Of a stretch of DNA of 64,000 nt, positions 20,001 to 31,104 are shown one piece after another. This DNA comes from Phellopilus nigrolimitatus. Lineage: Eukaryota; Basidiomycota; Agaricomycetes; Hymenochaetales; Hymenochaetaceae. Location: NCBI GenBank assembly GCA_021029095.1, contig JAJOHG010000015.1, forward strand, positions 664,557 through 728,556, written 5' to 3'. Under the pieces are notes generated by a model. The model saw only the letters and a list, made by a program, of their open reading frames with translations. It searched no databases and was not told the origin of the DNA. Every line of letters starts with the position of its first letter. Positions within the stretch are counted from its first letter, which is position 1. The position numbers and the translations under genes are program-made.

Positions 20001-22415
20001 CATACACTAATACTAACCTTCACGCTTAACTGATTTGGCGAACAGAGGAACCAGAGAGATAGCTCTGTCTTCGAGGGAGCTGGAGCTGCGAAGGAAAGGG
20101 TGAGGGTGATATAGCTATGTACATGACGCTTCTCACTCACGTTAACTTGAGTCCCCGTGGACGACGGTCTCCGACATCTTCAGTGTAGCATGCAGCCAGC
20201 CGGCACGCCCGCCACGGAGTCGGAAAAGGATAGACAGCCACACAAGAGTCCCCAAGCCTATATCCCGCAAGACTATTCCAAGTTGTTATCGTTGTCGTCG
20301 TTGTTTTGAAGAAGAACTGTAGCAGCCTGAGCAGAGGTCCAAATCTGCCCGTGCCGCGCGAGCACAGAAGTAAAAGGAAAAGCCGGTGACGGATTTGCAC
20401 AGCGAGCGGAGCTGTCTACTCGGCCTAGTCGATGGCAGACTGAACCAGTCTCTGAGAAGACGACGTCCGTACAGCTCGTGTCGGTAGAACGAACAGAATA
20501 AGATGCATACACGTATGTGCATGCAACATCGAGCCCAACGCCGATGCTTCCCGCAGCGCCCCCGAACGAGCACGCAATAAGGGCCAGAAGTCGTCGACGG
20601 AAGACTCGGTCTCGCAAAGTCCCAGCATACGTATGCAACGTACGGATGTGTTTTGCCGACGTGCCCGTCAATTTGGACGAAGCTTTAGACGAAAAGCCTA
20701 AGTCTGCATATCAACACAGCCGATCCTGAGCCAATAGACTCGAAAAAACGTACGTCACGATTGAATCTCTCTCCCAAAGTTTTTTCTTCAGGCGCAGAGG
20801 TGAACGTGGAAACAGCGTGCGCGGAGACACGCCACCGTACCGGCCTTCTGGCCGAGCTAGCGTGGAGATGAGATATGTACATGTATACGTATATGGTGAA
20901 CCAGGAACGTCCAGTTCGATCTGCTGTGCAATCTACGCGCGCAGCGCGATTTTCCGCTGCGGAGTGGACTTCAGAACCCGGGAGGGAAGGAGGCGGAAGC
21001 GGAAGCGGAAGCAGAGTCTCGCATCCAGAGACTTACTTGATCACCGGATCTGCCTATTCGCTCATAAACTCCACAGCCCGCGCTTCGATGCATCTTCAGA
21101 ACCTTCGAGCGCGAGCCGAAGAACCGTAAAGCAAAACAGACGTGCCCCCTTTCCTGGAGGCAGATAAGATCGTGGAGAGGCAGCGGGCTCGCGAAGCCGC
21201 GGCGCGGCTGAACCCGCCCCCGAGATGCACAGGGATGGATTAGCTTTGGGGAGAGAATAGGGAGAACAGGGGCCCAAGCCCTTTCCAGCTGTAGATTTGA
21301 TTCGCGTATGGTATCCCAGGACACAGAACCAATGCAGGGGTCGGGTAGCTGGGTGCAATACATATGTAGATGTAGTCTCCAGCCGCCAGAAGAATGCCAG
21401 CGGTGAGTCAGCCTGAGAGCGGAACTGTATACGTGTGCCTCATGCTTGTGCATCTGGATGCACCCGGCGCACAGTGGAGCGTAGGTGGTCCTGCAGCGTC
21501 GCGAGATTGGCGCGAACAGGTGGCAAAGCGCGCCTGCATGCGTATCAGGGTTCGTTATTGCCGGGAGACGCATCCGTGTAGTAGGATTCGTGCCCAAACC
21601 GTCATATCATATCTATAGTATTAGTCTCACACTGAGCCCGCGTCGCGCCGCCGTAAAAGCTAATGTTGGAAGAAGCACCTGCATGTGGCTGCATTCGTCT
21701 TCAGCCAGCGTGCTTCTAACAGCCACCGGGACGGCGCGCCACATATGCGCCATTTCCCCGTCTGTGCGCGCGATCGCCGATTTCTGGGGTGCCCGTAAGG
21801 ATATATGCCGAACAGTGGGGTATGATGGTGGGAGGGCGTTGCGGGAGTCGCAGGAGTAGGTTTGACATGGAGGCCAGCTTGGGGATATAGACGCACAAGC
21901 TGTGAGATGTCGAACGGCAGATCGTGTATTGGCTGGGCAGCTGTCGCCTTGAAACATTGCCGTTGAATGGGCGAAAAGTCCTCCAGACGCCCTAATATCA
22001 CGTTGACGCTGATGCAGTGTAGCAGAGATGGCGACGGAAAAGAGTAGGAGAGGGATGCGGTGACTTGCGTCGCGGAGCTTGAAATGTACGAGGGTGCCTC
22101 CACCGGGTCCACGAGGCTCGCTGTATGTACACCGCATCGACCATGTCCTGTACATGCACTATATTGCACAGACGCTCCAACGAAACAAATCAAAGGCCAA
22201 AGAAGACTCGAAACTCGCTTGCGCAGTGCAGAGCGCAGCATCCCGGATTAGCAAAGCTCAGGCAAAGAGCTGGAAGCGAGCGAAAGGAGCTCGTTCTGTA
22301 CATGTCCATGTTTCCGGCTCCTGCTTCTCAGTCTCGAAATTTGATTGCACCCTGTGGACCTGCGCGCCCCGCATGCTAGTCGGAAATGGGACGGTCGATC
22401 CTCGTCTCGGAATAT
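20001..22415. other. Non-coding inner part of left arm
   Basis: Diverged partner of about 31.1-33.4 kb, rich in CATACGTATG-like palindromic hexamers. Related again to 44.7-46.6 kb in a third copy. No convincing coding region; open frames are short and not kept between copies. Confidence 0.55.
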
Positions 22416-22843
22416 AGTAACGAGTCGTAGCCCCTAGCTGGGCCGTCCACGTCAGTCCTCATCTTTCCTTCTGCCGCTGCCTGCGCTCCGAAGGGGGTGC
22501 GTCCTTCTTCCGCAGCCCCGTGACGCATCTCAGCCAGGGATGCGGTCCCCCGTCCCTTCCTGTGCGAACGCGCGAACGCGAAGGGCCCTCCGTTCCCATT
22601 AAACCCTATCCTCTTCGACGTGACGACGCGTCTGTCGATGCAATGTCAATGGCTGCCCGGCGCAAATTTAAGCTAAAGCTGCGCGCGCTCGTGCTCGCCC
22701 TCCTCCGCTCCGGCTCGCACTGCACAGCACCAGGGCCGCCCGTGTCTGCGATTTCTCGGTCGAGCCCCGTTACCACCATCGAGTCAGCCGTCGCTGCCGC
22801 CATCCCCGTCGCATTTCCTCCTCCTCCCCGGTCCGCCGCCGCC

Positions 22844-22849
22844 TATAAA
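22844..22849 (+). promoter_or_regulatory. TATA box of DUF6699 gene
   Basis: TATAAA about 195 bp upstream of the chosen ATG, followed by a C-rich leader of CA and CCCAC runs typical of strongly expressed fungal genes. Confidence 0.5.
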
Positions 22850-23038
22850 TCCACCGCCTTCCCGAATCCTTCATGCCACCCCACCCACTTCACACCCACA
22901 AACCCGTCCTCACACACATCCCCGCCCCCACACCACAGAGCCCCGTCCAGACACCCAGCTCGTCACACCCACACCCACACCACCGCGCCGCGCCCCCGCC
23001 CCCGCACGCACACGCACACGCACACCCGCGCCCGCACC

Positions 23039-23581
23039 ATGCCGCACTTCCTCCTGCACTACGCCCTCGCCTTCAACCCGCAGAGCACACACTCCTACCA
23101 CGTCGCGCCCTCCCTCCTCTGGGACGTGCGCCTCCCCCCAGAGCACGCGCGGCTCGCCTCCTCCCCGCACTCGCGCATCCCGTCCTCCGTGCTCGCGCAG
23201 CCCGCGACCTCCCCACCCGTCCCCATCCTCCGCATCGCCTGCGGGCTCCTCCCGCACCGCGCGTGGGCCGTCGAGGTCCACAGCAGTTCGACGCGCCCGG
23301 GCGGCGCCGTCTCCGTCGGCGACGTCCTCGCCGCGCTCCACGCCGAGCTGCGCCACCGCGTCGCGCCCGCCGAGTGGCGCGCCGCGCCCCGCGCGCACCA
23401 GGCGCGCGTCGCCGCCGCGTTCTACGCGCGCGTGCGCGCGGCCGCGGACCCGGCGCGCGAGCAGCGCGCGGGCGTGCGCCGCGTCGACTGGCTCCTCAGC
23501 AGCACCGTGTTCGTCGGCCTCACGCCCTCCGTCGAGCGCGGGTACACGTGGACGCTCACGACCAAGCGCGCGGACAAGTGA
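23039..23581 (+). CDS. DUF6699 domain protein (180 aa)
   Basis: Intronless frame encoding one DUF6699 domain, a fungal family of unknown function expanded in basidiomycetes. Visible in order: LHYALAFNP, SLLWDVRLPPEHARL (near residue 29), AQPATSPPVPILRIACGLLP, WAVEVHSS, VSVGDVLAALHAELRHRV, EW, VAAAFYARVRAA and the closing GVRRVDWLLSSTVFVGL and GYTWTLTTK. This is the family core from end to end. The ATG at 23039 was preferred to an upstream in-frame Met at 22520 because the extra 173 codons are low-complexity and overlap the TATA box and C-rich leader. It is the first gene of the island enclosed by the inverted repeat. Confidence 0.88.
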   Translation: MPHFLLHYALAFNPQSTHSYHVAPSLLWDVRLPPEHARLASSPHSRIPSSVLAQPATSPPVPILRIACGLLPHRAWAVEVHSSSTRPGGAVSVGDVLAALHAELRHRVAPAEWRAAPRAHQARVAAAFYARVRAAADPAREQRAGVRRVDWLLSSTVFVGLTPSVERGYTWTLTTKRADK

Positions 23582-24738
23582 GCCGCGACGCCCCGTCGCC
23601 GTTTTTCTTCCCTTGCCTCCCAGCACCGAGCGTCCGTCGACGCATATCTGTATTCCTTTTTTTTAAATTCCGCTTTGCATACATACCCCCCTATCTTATG
23701 ACGTATGACGCCTATCGCACCTATGATTATCCACACTACACACTGTATTTCCAATCCACCCGCTTCTATCTTTTCCCTTTCGTCTCACGGACGCCCAGCG
23801 CGCACCGTAGTTCGTAGTTCGTAGTTCGTACTAATGCTTATGTAGCACTTCCTCACCCGACCCCGATCCCGGCCGCGTACTTATGACCCCGAGCCTGTGT
23901 ATCTTTCGTATGTGATGATTGATCGACAGAGCAATGAAGCAGCCTTTTTTTAATGTGCACAGATGAACGGAAGAGGAAGCTGAATCCGTACAGCGGCGAT
24001 TTGCTCGAAATCTCCGTTCAATTATTCATTCATTCACCGGTTATCGCGAACTGAACTCAGTTTTGCCCCTTTTTCAAACCGGAAAAAAATTAGGCTGGCG
24101 TGCAGATAAAACTGCTGCAGAACGTCCTCGCAAAGTGCCATGTGATAATACGGAGAAATGAAAGGAGGTACGGTGAAAAACAAATAAAACGTTTGCGGCG
24201 TTTTCGGGACAGTATGTATAATTCCTACGCTTCTGAGTCTGAGCACACTCCTCTCATTATATGGAAAAATCAGCGCTGGTGTCCAGAAGTAGAAAAAAAA
24301 ATGCGCGCAGAAGCCTGAAGGCAAAACTGGGTTGTGTCCGACTAAGGGTAGTTTCCATCTTAGCATACATATTTTTGACTCGAAATACTGAGCAGCAGCC
24401 CAAAGTTAGCGTATAATCAAGCTCGAGTTTGCAAAGATAACGCTCGGGAAATGGCGTTTTAGGCGGGTGTCCCGTTGACTGGTGAATGACTGCCTCGGGA
24501 GCACTTTCAATAAGCGAGCAGGGAAAAGAGAGCGACGATAATTGACGAAATGGCACCAATAAATACGGTCCACCTGATGTACACGTACGTACGTACAACA
24601 CAGTGAGCGATACAACGAAGAGAGAAAAGAAACCCCCCCCCCCCCCCCCCCCCCCCAGCATGCAGAAGTAGAAGGCCACAAATAAATAAATAAACAAACA
24701 AACAGTCCACCACCCCGCCAATCCAGGGCCGCCGCCCG
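23582..24738. other. Convergent intergenic region
   Basis: Between the 3' ends of the DUF6699 gene and the membrane-protein gene. It holds a short (GTAGTTC)3 tandem near 23.81 kb, a CGTACGTACGTAC stretch near 24.59 kb and a run of 24 C at 24633-24656. No gene recognised. Confidence 0.55.
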
Positions 24739-25646
24739 TCAGCGCTGCGCCACGCGCACGTCCGCGAGGCCGATCCCGTACTCCGCGACGCGCGGCGGAC
24801 GCGCCTCCTCGGCGACGCCGCCCGCGCCCGCGCCCCGCGACCGCGGCGGGCTCGGCATGGCGATCAGGACCGCCACGCGCAGCTCGAGCTCGTCGGTGCC
24901 CGGCCCGCGCCGCTGCCCAGTGCGGCCCGCGCCTGCGTGCGCATTTTGGAGGGTATGCGGCGGAGGGGTGTGCGGCGGGGATGGCGGATGTGTCTGGGAG
25001 CGGGCGCGCGGGCTAGGCGGCGTCCGTGCGCGGCGCGCCACCGGCGTGGGGGCCCGCGCGGCGCCCCGTCCGCCGGAAGTACCCACGTAGGGCGGGGCGT
25101 GCTCCTGCAGGGCAGCGAGCGGCGCCGAGAGAGTGTTCTCTGCGAGGGGGCACTTCATGGCTGCAGAGAGGGGCTGCAAGCGGCGTGCGTCAGTCGATCA
25201 GAAACAGGACAGGACAGGACAGAAACGCTGGGCCGGGGCGTGGAAGGGCGGGGAGAACGCAGAACGCAGCTCGGGAGGATCGTGCTCACCATCATCGTGC
25301 GCCACGTCGCCTGCCCGCCGCCTATCCAGACGTCCCAGAGGTGCGGCTTGCTCCGTTTCTCCAGCGGCCGCGCGCCGCCGTGCGGGGCGGCCCCCGGAGT
25401 CCGGAGGCGCCGCCGCAGCTCCACCGAGCGGCGCGACGTGTAGCCGCACGCCATGAACGCGACGAACAGCACGAGGAAGGTGATCAGGAAGCCGAACAGC
25501 AGCGACGACGAGCGCGAGATGCCCGGGGGGCCCGCATCGCCGGGGCCACCCGGCGCGCCAGACGCGGGCGTCGCACCCGCGCCCGCGCTCGAGCTCGAGC
25601 TCGAAGGCCCGGCGGTGGTGGTGGTGGTTTGCGGGGGAGAAGACAT
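24739..25646 (-). CDS. Single-pass membrane protein, LWDV family (paralog 3)
   Basis: Third member of the family found at 11.8-13.6 kb, here on the opposite strand and inside the inverted-repeat island. Exons 25290-25646 and 24739-25173 join in phase 0 to 263 residues. Order: Ser/Thr/Gly-rich N-terminus, membrane segment LLFGFLITFLVLFVAFMACG (about residues 49-68), basic YTSRRSVELRRR, KPHLWDVWI, W-R-T-M-M at the exon end, then PLSAAM opening exon 2, a Pro-rich linker, and ELRVAVLIAMPSPPR with YGIGLADVRV at the end. Intron position and both motifs match the other two exactly. Function unknown; one family per locus with three copies suggests local duplication before or with the unit rearrangements. 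Confidence 0.82.
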
Positions 25647-26124
25647 TTTGTTTTTTCGTGCGGGTGCAGTGGGGGCGACCCGGCAGACAGGATGCCCGTC
25701 GCGCTGGGTGCTGCGCAGCTATTAGTGAGAGTGGATGCGCACGGGCGGGTCTTTGGATGCGGACTCCTGCGCCGTGGCTGCCATGGCAGACGAGAGCAGA
25801 TTGTGCCAGGCGGCTCCCACGTCCTAGTCCATTTGTGTGACTCGTGAGAGCTGCGGCACTTATAAGAGATCCCGGAAATATAAATTGAGGGAATGCAGAG
25901 AGATAAAGCCAGCTGAAAGTGTGAGGCAGTGGCTTGTGTCGTTTCCCGCTTTGCAGAATATAAACTACAGTCGACAATGCTTTCTGGCCAGTATCTTGAG
26001 ATTGAGCCACAACTTGAAAATACTATGTATATTCGTCACTGATTACAGAGCATGGACATCTCAGCCTCAATTTCATCCGAAAGCTATTAGATGTGTAAAG
26101 AACCCAGGAGACGAGAGGGCACTT
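25647..26124. other. Intergenic, upstream of membrane-protein gene and 3' of LPMO
   Basis: About 480 bp between the start of one minus-strand gene and the end of the next. No coding region recognised. Confidence 0.5.
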
Positions 26125-27461
26125 TCACGCGGCCAAGCATTGATAGTAATACTATGCCAAGAGAAACAGTGAATTAGAAGTTGCTCAGGAGATATCATGT
26201 TGTGGTACTCACATCGTTGACGACGGTACACGTCGCCCCCGAGACACACCCAGTCGCGCCGGTCCAGCCAATGCCGCCGCACTGACCGTACATCGCGATC
26301 GAGCCCGCCGCGCCGGTCGCAGTCGCGGACGCGCTCGTGCTCGACGCCGTCGGGGAGGGGGGCGCGGCCACAGAGGACGCCGAGGTCGGCGCGGCCGGGG
26401 CCGAGGAGGCGGGGGGCGCACCGGCGTCGGGCGGCTGTGTGTTCGGCACGGCGGTCGGCTGCTCCGCGGTGTTCCAGGTTGCGGCCGTCGGCCAGGCGGT
26501 CGTCGCGACGGCGGGCGAGGTGGTGCCGTAGGGAGTCGGGCCGGGGACTGAAGAGAGAAGCGAGGAGGGTTGTGAGATTCTGTAGCCTTTAAACCTATAC
26601 TTGACGGAATAACTTACTTGTGTAGGCGGTCGGAGACGTGTAAATGTCGATGAGGATTCCCGGGTCGGAGGCGCCGTAGACACCGGGGATATCGACCGTC
26701 GGGGGGTCCACAGTCCCAGAGCCACCAACCTCGATCTGGAAGCAAGACATGTAGAACTGGGCGCCACCGACGCTCGACGCAACATGCAGCGCTAATTTTA
26801 AAAAGCCGTGAGCGCCAGCGATTTCCCCGTCTAGAGCACTTTGCGTACCGATCACCTCAGCGCGGAGGAGGTACTGGCCGGGCGCGATGTCCGCCGGAAC
26901 GGTGAACGTGTAGTGGCCGCAGTTGTCGTTGAGGACCTCGGTCCCCCAGTACTCCGGGTTGTTCGACGGAAGACCCATCTCTGAGACCTTGAACCAGGAC
27001 GAGGACGAGCCGACGGCGGTGGTCGCGTCGTCCACCTTGGCCATGTACGCGAGCACCGGGCCCCAGTGGTCGCCGCCGATGGCCTGGTCCGCGCATGAAC
27101 GGGAGTCGGGCTGCTGGTGCATTTCGACAGTGACCTGGTCGCCCGCTGCATGTCTACTTGTGAGCATCCAGAGAGAAGGCTCGAGAGGTGCATGACTTAC
27201 GGGTCACTGAACAGATACCAGAGCTTGGCGAAGCGTTGGCATTGCATGCAAGATCCTGCGACATAATATTGAGTAGACGTAGGCGGCTCCAGCGCCGATG
27301 ATACATACCGGGGTGGACACCGAAGTGACAGGCGAGTTGGATTGAGGCAGCCTAACACACCATGAGCCCTGGTCAACACCGTTCACCCACATCTCCTGGA
27401 AGGTGGCATGGGCGGCAGCAGACGCGAAAAGGGAGGCGAGCACAGCGACAGAAGACAGCAT
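26125..27461 (-). CDS. AA9 lytic polysaccharide monooxygenase with C-terminal CBM1
   Basis: Secreted copper enzyme that cleaves cellulose oxidatively. The signal peptide MLSSVAVLASLFASAAA is followed directly by His18 (HATFQEMWVNGVDQG), the N-terminal half of the copper histidine brace. Later exons give ACNANASPSSGICSV, AGDQVTVEMHQQP, GGDHWGPVLAYMAKVDD with the second His, YWGTEVLNDN, APGQYLLRAEVI and GGAQFYMSCFQIEV, holding the conserved Q-x-Y tyrosine. A Ser/Thr/Ala/Pro linker leads to a fungal CBM1: YGQCGGIGWTGATGC, GATCTVVND, and after a last intron YYYQCLAA with stop at 26125. At least five introns. A TATA box lies 72 bp upstream. The family is certain; regioselectivity cannot be told. 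Confidence 0.94.
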
Positions 27462-28227
27462 TTTTGTTTGCCAATGGGGTTATGTCCAAAAAGTGCTGGA
27501 TGACTTCACAGTACCAGGACGTTGCGAGACGTTTTATATCGCGCTCTTCAACTAAAATTTATTTTAGTTTGTGTCATCGCCATTTGGCCCGAGGTCCATT
27601 TCATTGAGCAAAGAAAAATCCGCGATAATTCCATTGAATGCAAGTGCGGGGTAACAAGACAGCCTCGGCTCCGTGCGTGGCCAATGAGGATGAGAATAGA
27701 GTCTGATCCGGAGTGTATAGAAACCAGAGTTCATCGCCCATGGGACTTGAGTCGGGTCTATTGATGAAAAGTAACCACGCCTATCTTCCGAGATTTTTTA
27801 CCTTGTCGTAAACCTTTCCGAGTAGACAGCCAGAGCAGATCCGCGAATATCCCGTCCGAAGAGTTCAGTGCAGTAGGTCGACAGTTATAGCATGCCAAGG
27901 TAGTTCTCTAGATGGCGAAGCAGAGAAGTTATTACAAGTCGAAGCCAGACAATTTTCGTTCCTTTGAACGAGGATGAGCCGCTCGCTATCGGTTTCACAT
28001 CGGAAGGAATTCCCTACGAAGAGCTAAAAGGGACAAGAAATGAAAATATATTCAACAAAGGAATCAGTGTTTTTTTCTTTTACGATATACCTGACAAAAA
28101 ATAGATAGAATAGATACCAGTCTAGTTTTTCTTCGTTCACCTGCACAAGTCCCGGAAACACAACACACAGAGGAACATTCACGAATTAAGAAAGGCATAC
28201 ACGTACTACTCATGAAAGTCTTCTTCC
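27462..28227. other. LPMO promoter and intergenic region
   Basis: On the minus strand TATAAA occurs at 27538-27533, 72 bp before the LPMO start codon. The remainder, up to the 3' end of the SRRM1-like gene, shows no gene. Confidence 0.6.
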
Positions 28228-30049
28228 TCAAGAGCCAGGAACGCTCGCCTTCCTCGACCTGATGACTTTGTTTCTCAACGCCTTTTCCTTTAGCTCGCTC
28301 TCCCGTTTCGCCAGATCCTTTATATCACTGGCCGGCAATTCTGAGCCCTAATTTTGAACCAGCGACATTGAGAAAAAAGAACTGACAGATAGTAGCATAT
28401 TTAGCTCGCCTTCTGCTTTTCCGCGATTGCCTGTCCTCTGATTTTCAGCTCGTCCCTCGGAGTCGCATCGACGTCCATCCTATCTTTGTCCCTGTTCAGG
28501 CTAGTAGGCGTCATGCTGCGCGTTTCGCTTCGCACACGACGCCTCCTGTCTATGCTGACGCTCCGGCTCCGTTCTCCGCTATCGTCTCTTCGTCTTCCTC
28601 CTCGTCTTGGAGGCGTTCTCGACCGCGAGCGCGACGAGGTGCCGCGCTGCCCTTTCGGTGGAGGGCTGTAGCTGCGGCTCCTACTGGAGATCGACGATAT
28701 GCTCGAGCCCCTCTTTATGTCGCGCCGCATGTGAGGAGGAGTGGGCCTCTTGAGGCCGCGCGACCTCGAGCGCCGTGGCGGCGACATACGGCGGCGCCTT
28801 GGAGGTGGGCTCCGGCTGTCACGTCCGCCGCGGCGAGGCCCAGAGCCTCGACGAGGCGGAGGTGAACGACGGCGTGGGGGAGGCGAGTAGGACGGCGAGC
28901 GCGGACGGCGCCTGCGTGGAGGAGGGCTGTAAGAGCGAGACCTAGCGCGCTGCCTTAGAGGAGGGGAACGCGAACGTGAACGTGAGAGTGAATCGTTACG
29001 GCGAAGAGGCGGCGAGCGGCGCGAGGTACTACCGCCCTCGTCGAAGGTTGGGGTACGGGATAGCGAACGCCGCCGAGAGGGAGGACTTGGGGAGCGCCCA
29101 CCTCGACGGGACGGCGGGGATGGGGAACGCCGACGTGCGGGTGGTGGAGATCGGGTTCGCGAGCGGAAACGTGTACGCTAAGAAAGTATATCAGTAAAGC
29201 TTCGCACAATTCATGAATCGAGACCACACACCCCTCCGCCACGAGCTCCCCAGCCATTGTCTCGTCCTCTGCCCGATCTTTGCTCGTCAAATCCTCCACC
29301 TCTCCCTCGTCCTCCGCGGCCTCTTCCGCGACCCCTACCACCACCACCCGCTCCGTCTCTTTCCTTCTCCCTAATTTCGTCCAGGCGAGTTCTGCGGTCC
29401 CTCTCATCCAATGCTCGCGTGTCCTTCTCTCGCGCACGACGCATTTCTTCTTTCTTTTCTTCCACGAAGGTTCTCGGGATGCCGCCTGTAGATGCCTGCG
29501 CTTCCAAGAGGAGTTTCCAGAGTGAAGTCATGAATTCTGAAGTTTTAGCAGTAAGGAAACCGGTGAGATTTATTTGCATCTTACGCGGGTCGGGCGTCTA
29601 CAACATATGAATAAGTTCAGCTTCGGCGTAAAGCGAGTTGAACCACTTAGAGACTCACAGGCTGAGAGCGATCCTCGAGCAAACCCATTGCATATTCGAC
29701 AACGACCTCATCTTCAAAACCAACCAACTCAGTCACCTTACTAGCGATCCACGGACGCATCACCTGCAAGTTCACTTTTCGCATGTCGACCTAACAGTTA
29801 TGATTCCTGGACAGTCAGAATCAATGACTCCAAAGAACAGTGTTGTGGAGGGTATATGACCTTTTCACTGAATTCGGGAGGAAACTTGAGTGTTTTGAGA
29901 AGTTTCGATTCCTTGTCGGAAAACCGACGGTCCTGATCTGTCGAGGTGCCTTTGAAAAAGCCTACGCAACGTAAGCAAAAGAAAGAACGGTGAGCGACGA
30001 AAGATACTCGTACGAGTATTACACGCCCATCCTCACCAGCGTCTGCCAT
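28228..30049 (-). CDS. PWI-domain SR protein, SRRM1-like splicing coactivator
   Basis: Nuclear SR-related protein that bridges snRNPs and exon-bound factors; the PWI domain binds nucleic acid. Exons read MADAG, FFKGTSTDQDRRFSDKESKL then KTLKFPPEFSEK, VDMRKVNLQVMRPWIASKVT (the P-W-I core) with FEDEVVVEYAMGLLED, then PDPRKMQINLTGFLTAKTSE, followed by a charged helix, an RGG-like GRGRGRGGRGRGGG patch, and a long RS domain of SPSPPSRR and RSRSRSPP repeats. The last intron (28348-28409) uses a GC donor (AAG|GCGAGC). Splicing adds GSELPASDIKDLAKRESELK and ends ASVPGS at 28228; retention ends the protein at once after EKQKAS. Six or so introns. Strong family match over the whole length. Confidence 0.92.
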
Positions 30050-30884
30050 GGTTGGATGTTGCTGTCTGCTGTGCGACTTTTAACTTTGAACCTGACGCAA
30101 GTTTGATCTGATTTTTATACCACAGATACTCTGCAACTCACGAGTGTTAGTCGAAATAACTCGGAGTCAAGATTGCGGTTTTCCCCCTTTGTTGTCGACG
30201 TCGTTGAACGTTTTGCAGAACGGACGCCTCTGGAGTCTCCCAGGTTATGCTTATGTAATTATTCCGGCTGGCCCTAAACATTGGATCGACGTGGTGGCGC
30301 AACGTACTATAACTAATTCAAAAACTATAGAAAATAAACACTTCCTGCCTTTTGAGTAGACAGAATCTGATAAAGCGTACAATATCTAAAGGATGTACAT
30401 GGAGGAAGAAATATTTGGCGAGTCTCCTTCTTCGCACTAGGCTCGAGGCCACGATAGGTTGCCTGCTAGAACCCCACGGAGGAGTCGGGAGGACATCATG
30501 TCGACTTGTCAGTGATCAGTTCCACCAATATGCATATATCATAATTTCAATCCCGCACTCAGGATATCGCAGTTCTGCTTATAAGGTGGAAACAACAGGA
30601 TTTGGAGCGCAGAATCCGTTAGATCCAATAGCATTTTTAACGCAAAAAAAAGTGTTGTTATCAGAGGTTGGAGGAATTCAAAGCATCGGAAGCCTTGCTC
30701 GCTACTTCCTGCTGAAGAGGGTCGGTGGTCGTCGGTAAACTACCGTATCCTGCCAGGCTGCGTCGAAGAACACGAGCCCTTCTTGTTCTTTGGGGACGAA
30801 CACCCGCAGTGCGTATTGGTTCTTCACCCCGTAAGAAGAGCACAGACCTCGGTCTTCGGCTGCGCCCTGCACTTTGCACTTGTC
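30050..30884. other. Intergenic region before the right repeat arm
   Basis: AT-richer stretch without a recognisable gene; the longest plus frame (30352-30738) has no domain and no counterpart in the left arm. Confidence 0.45.
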
Positions 30885-31104
30885 AACAGTACACGAAAGG
30901 AGGACTCCGTCGCACATATGAAAGAAGGCCCGGAGGAGAACATGTGTACACCGTAGCAAGAAGGCAAGATTGATGCCCCACTCGAATGAACCACCCTCGG
31001 AGTAGAACAAGGCATACGATTCTGTACTGACGGATACAGGTATTCATATACTCAAAAGACATGCATCCAAGCTCAGCAGAATGCAAAGTCCACTGGAGGC
31101 GGGG

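Larger units (their letters stand above)
14575..22415 (+). repeat. Left arm of 7.8-kb inverted repeat
   Basis: Matches the reverse complement of about 31105-38830. Paired positions keep a nearly constant sum (15089 with 38318, 17014 with 36398, 18132 with 35280), so order is fully conserved. It carries an intact TPR gene, repeat D and about 5 kb of non-coding sequence. Identity is near complete at 17.0-18.9 kb and clearly lower with indels at 19.2-22.4 kb. The outer end lies near GTAGCTACGATCTGAGGAAG (14.58 kb). Confidence 0.93.

Noticed and set aside
17375..22400. Many 60-190 codon frames in the arms as possible genes
   Set aside because: No domains, and in the diverged inner part they are not preserved between copies.
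22520..23038. N-terminal extension of the DUF6699 gene by an upstream Met
   Set aside because: Low-complexity Pro/His/Thr sequence overlapping the TATA box and leader; the domain starts at 23039.
24633..24656. Run of 24 C as a functional element
   Set aside because: Simple homopolymer in a convergent intergenic region; its length is probably also unreliable in sequencing.
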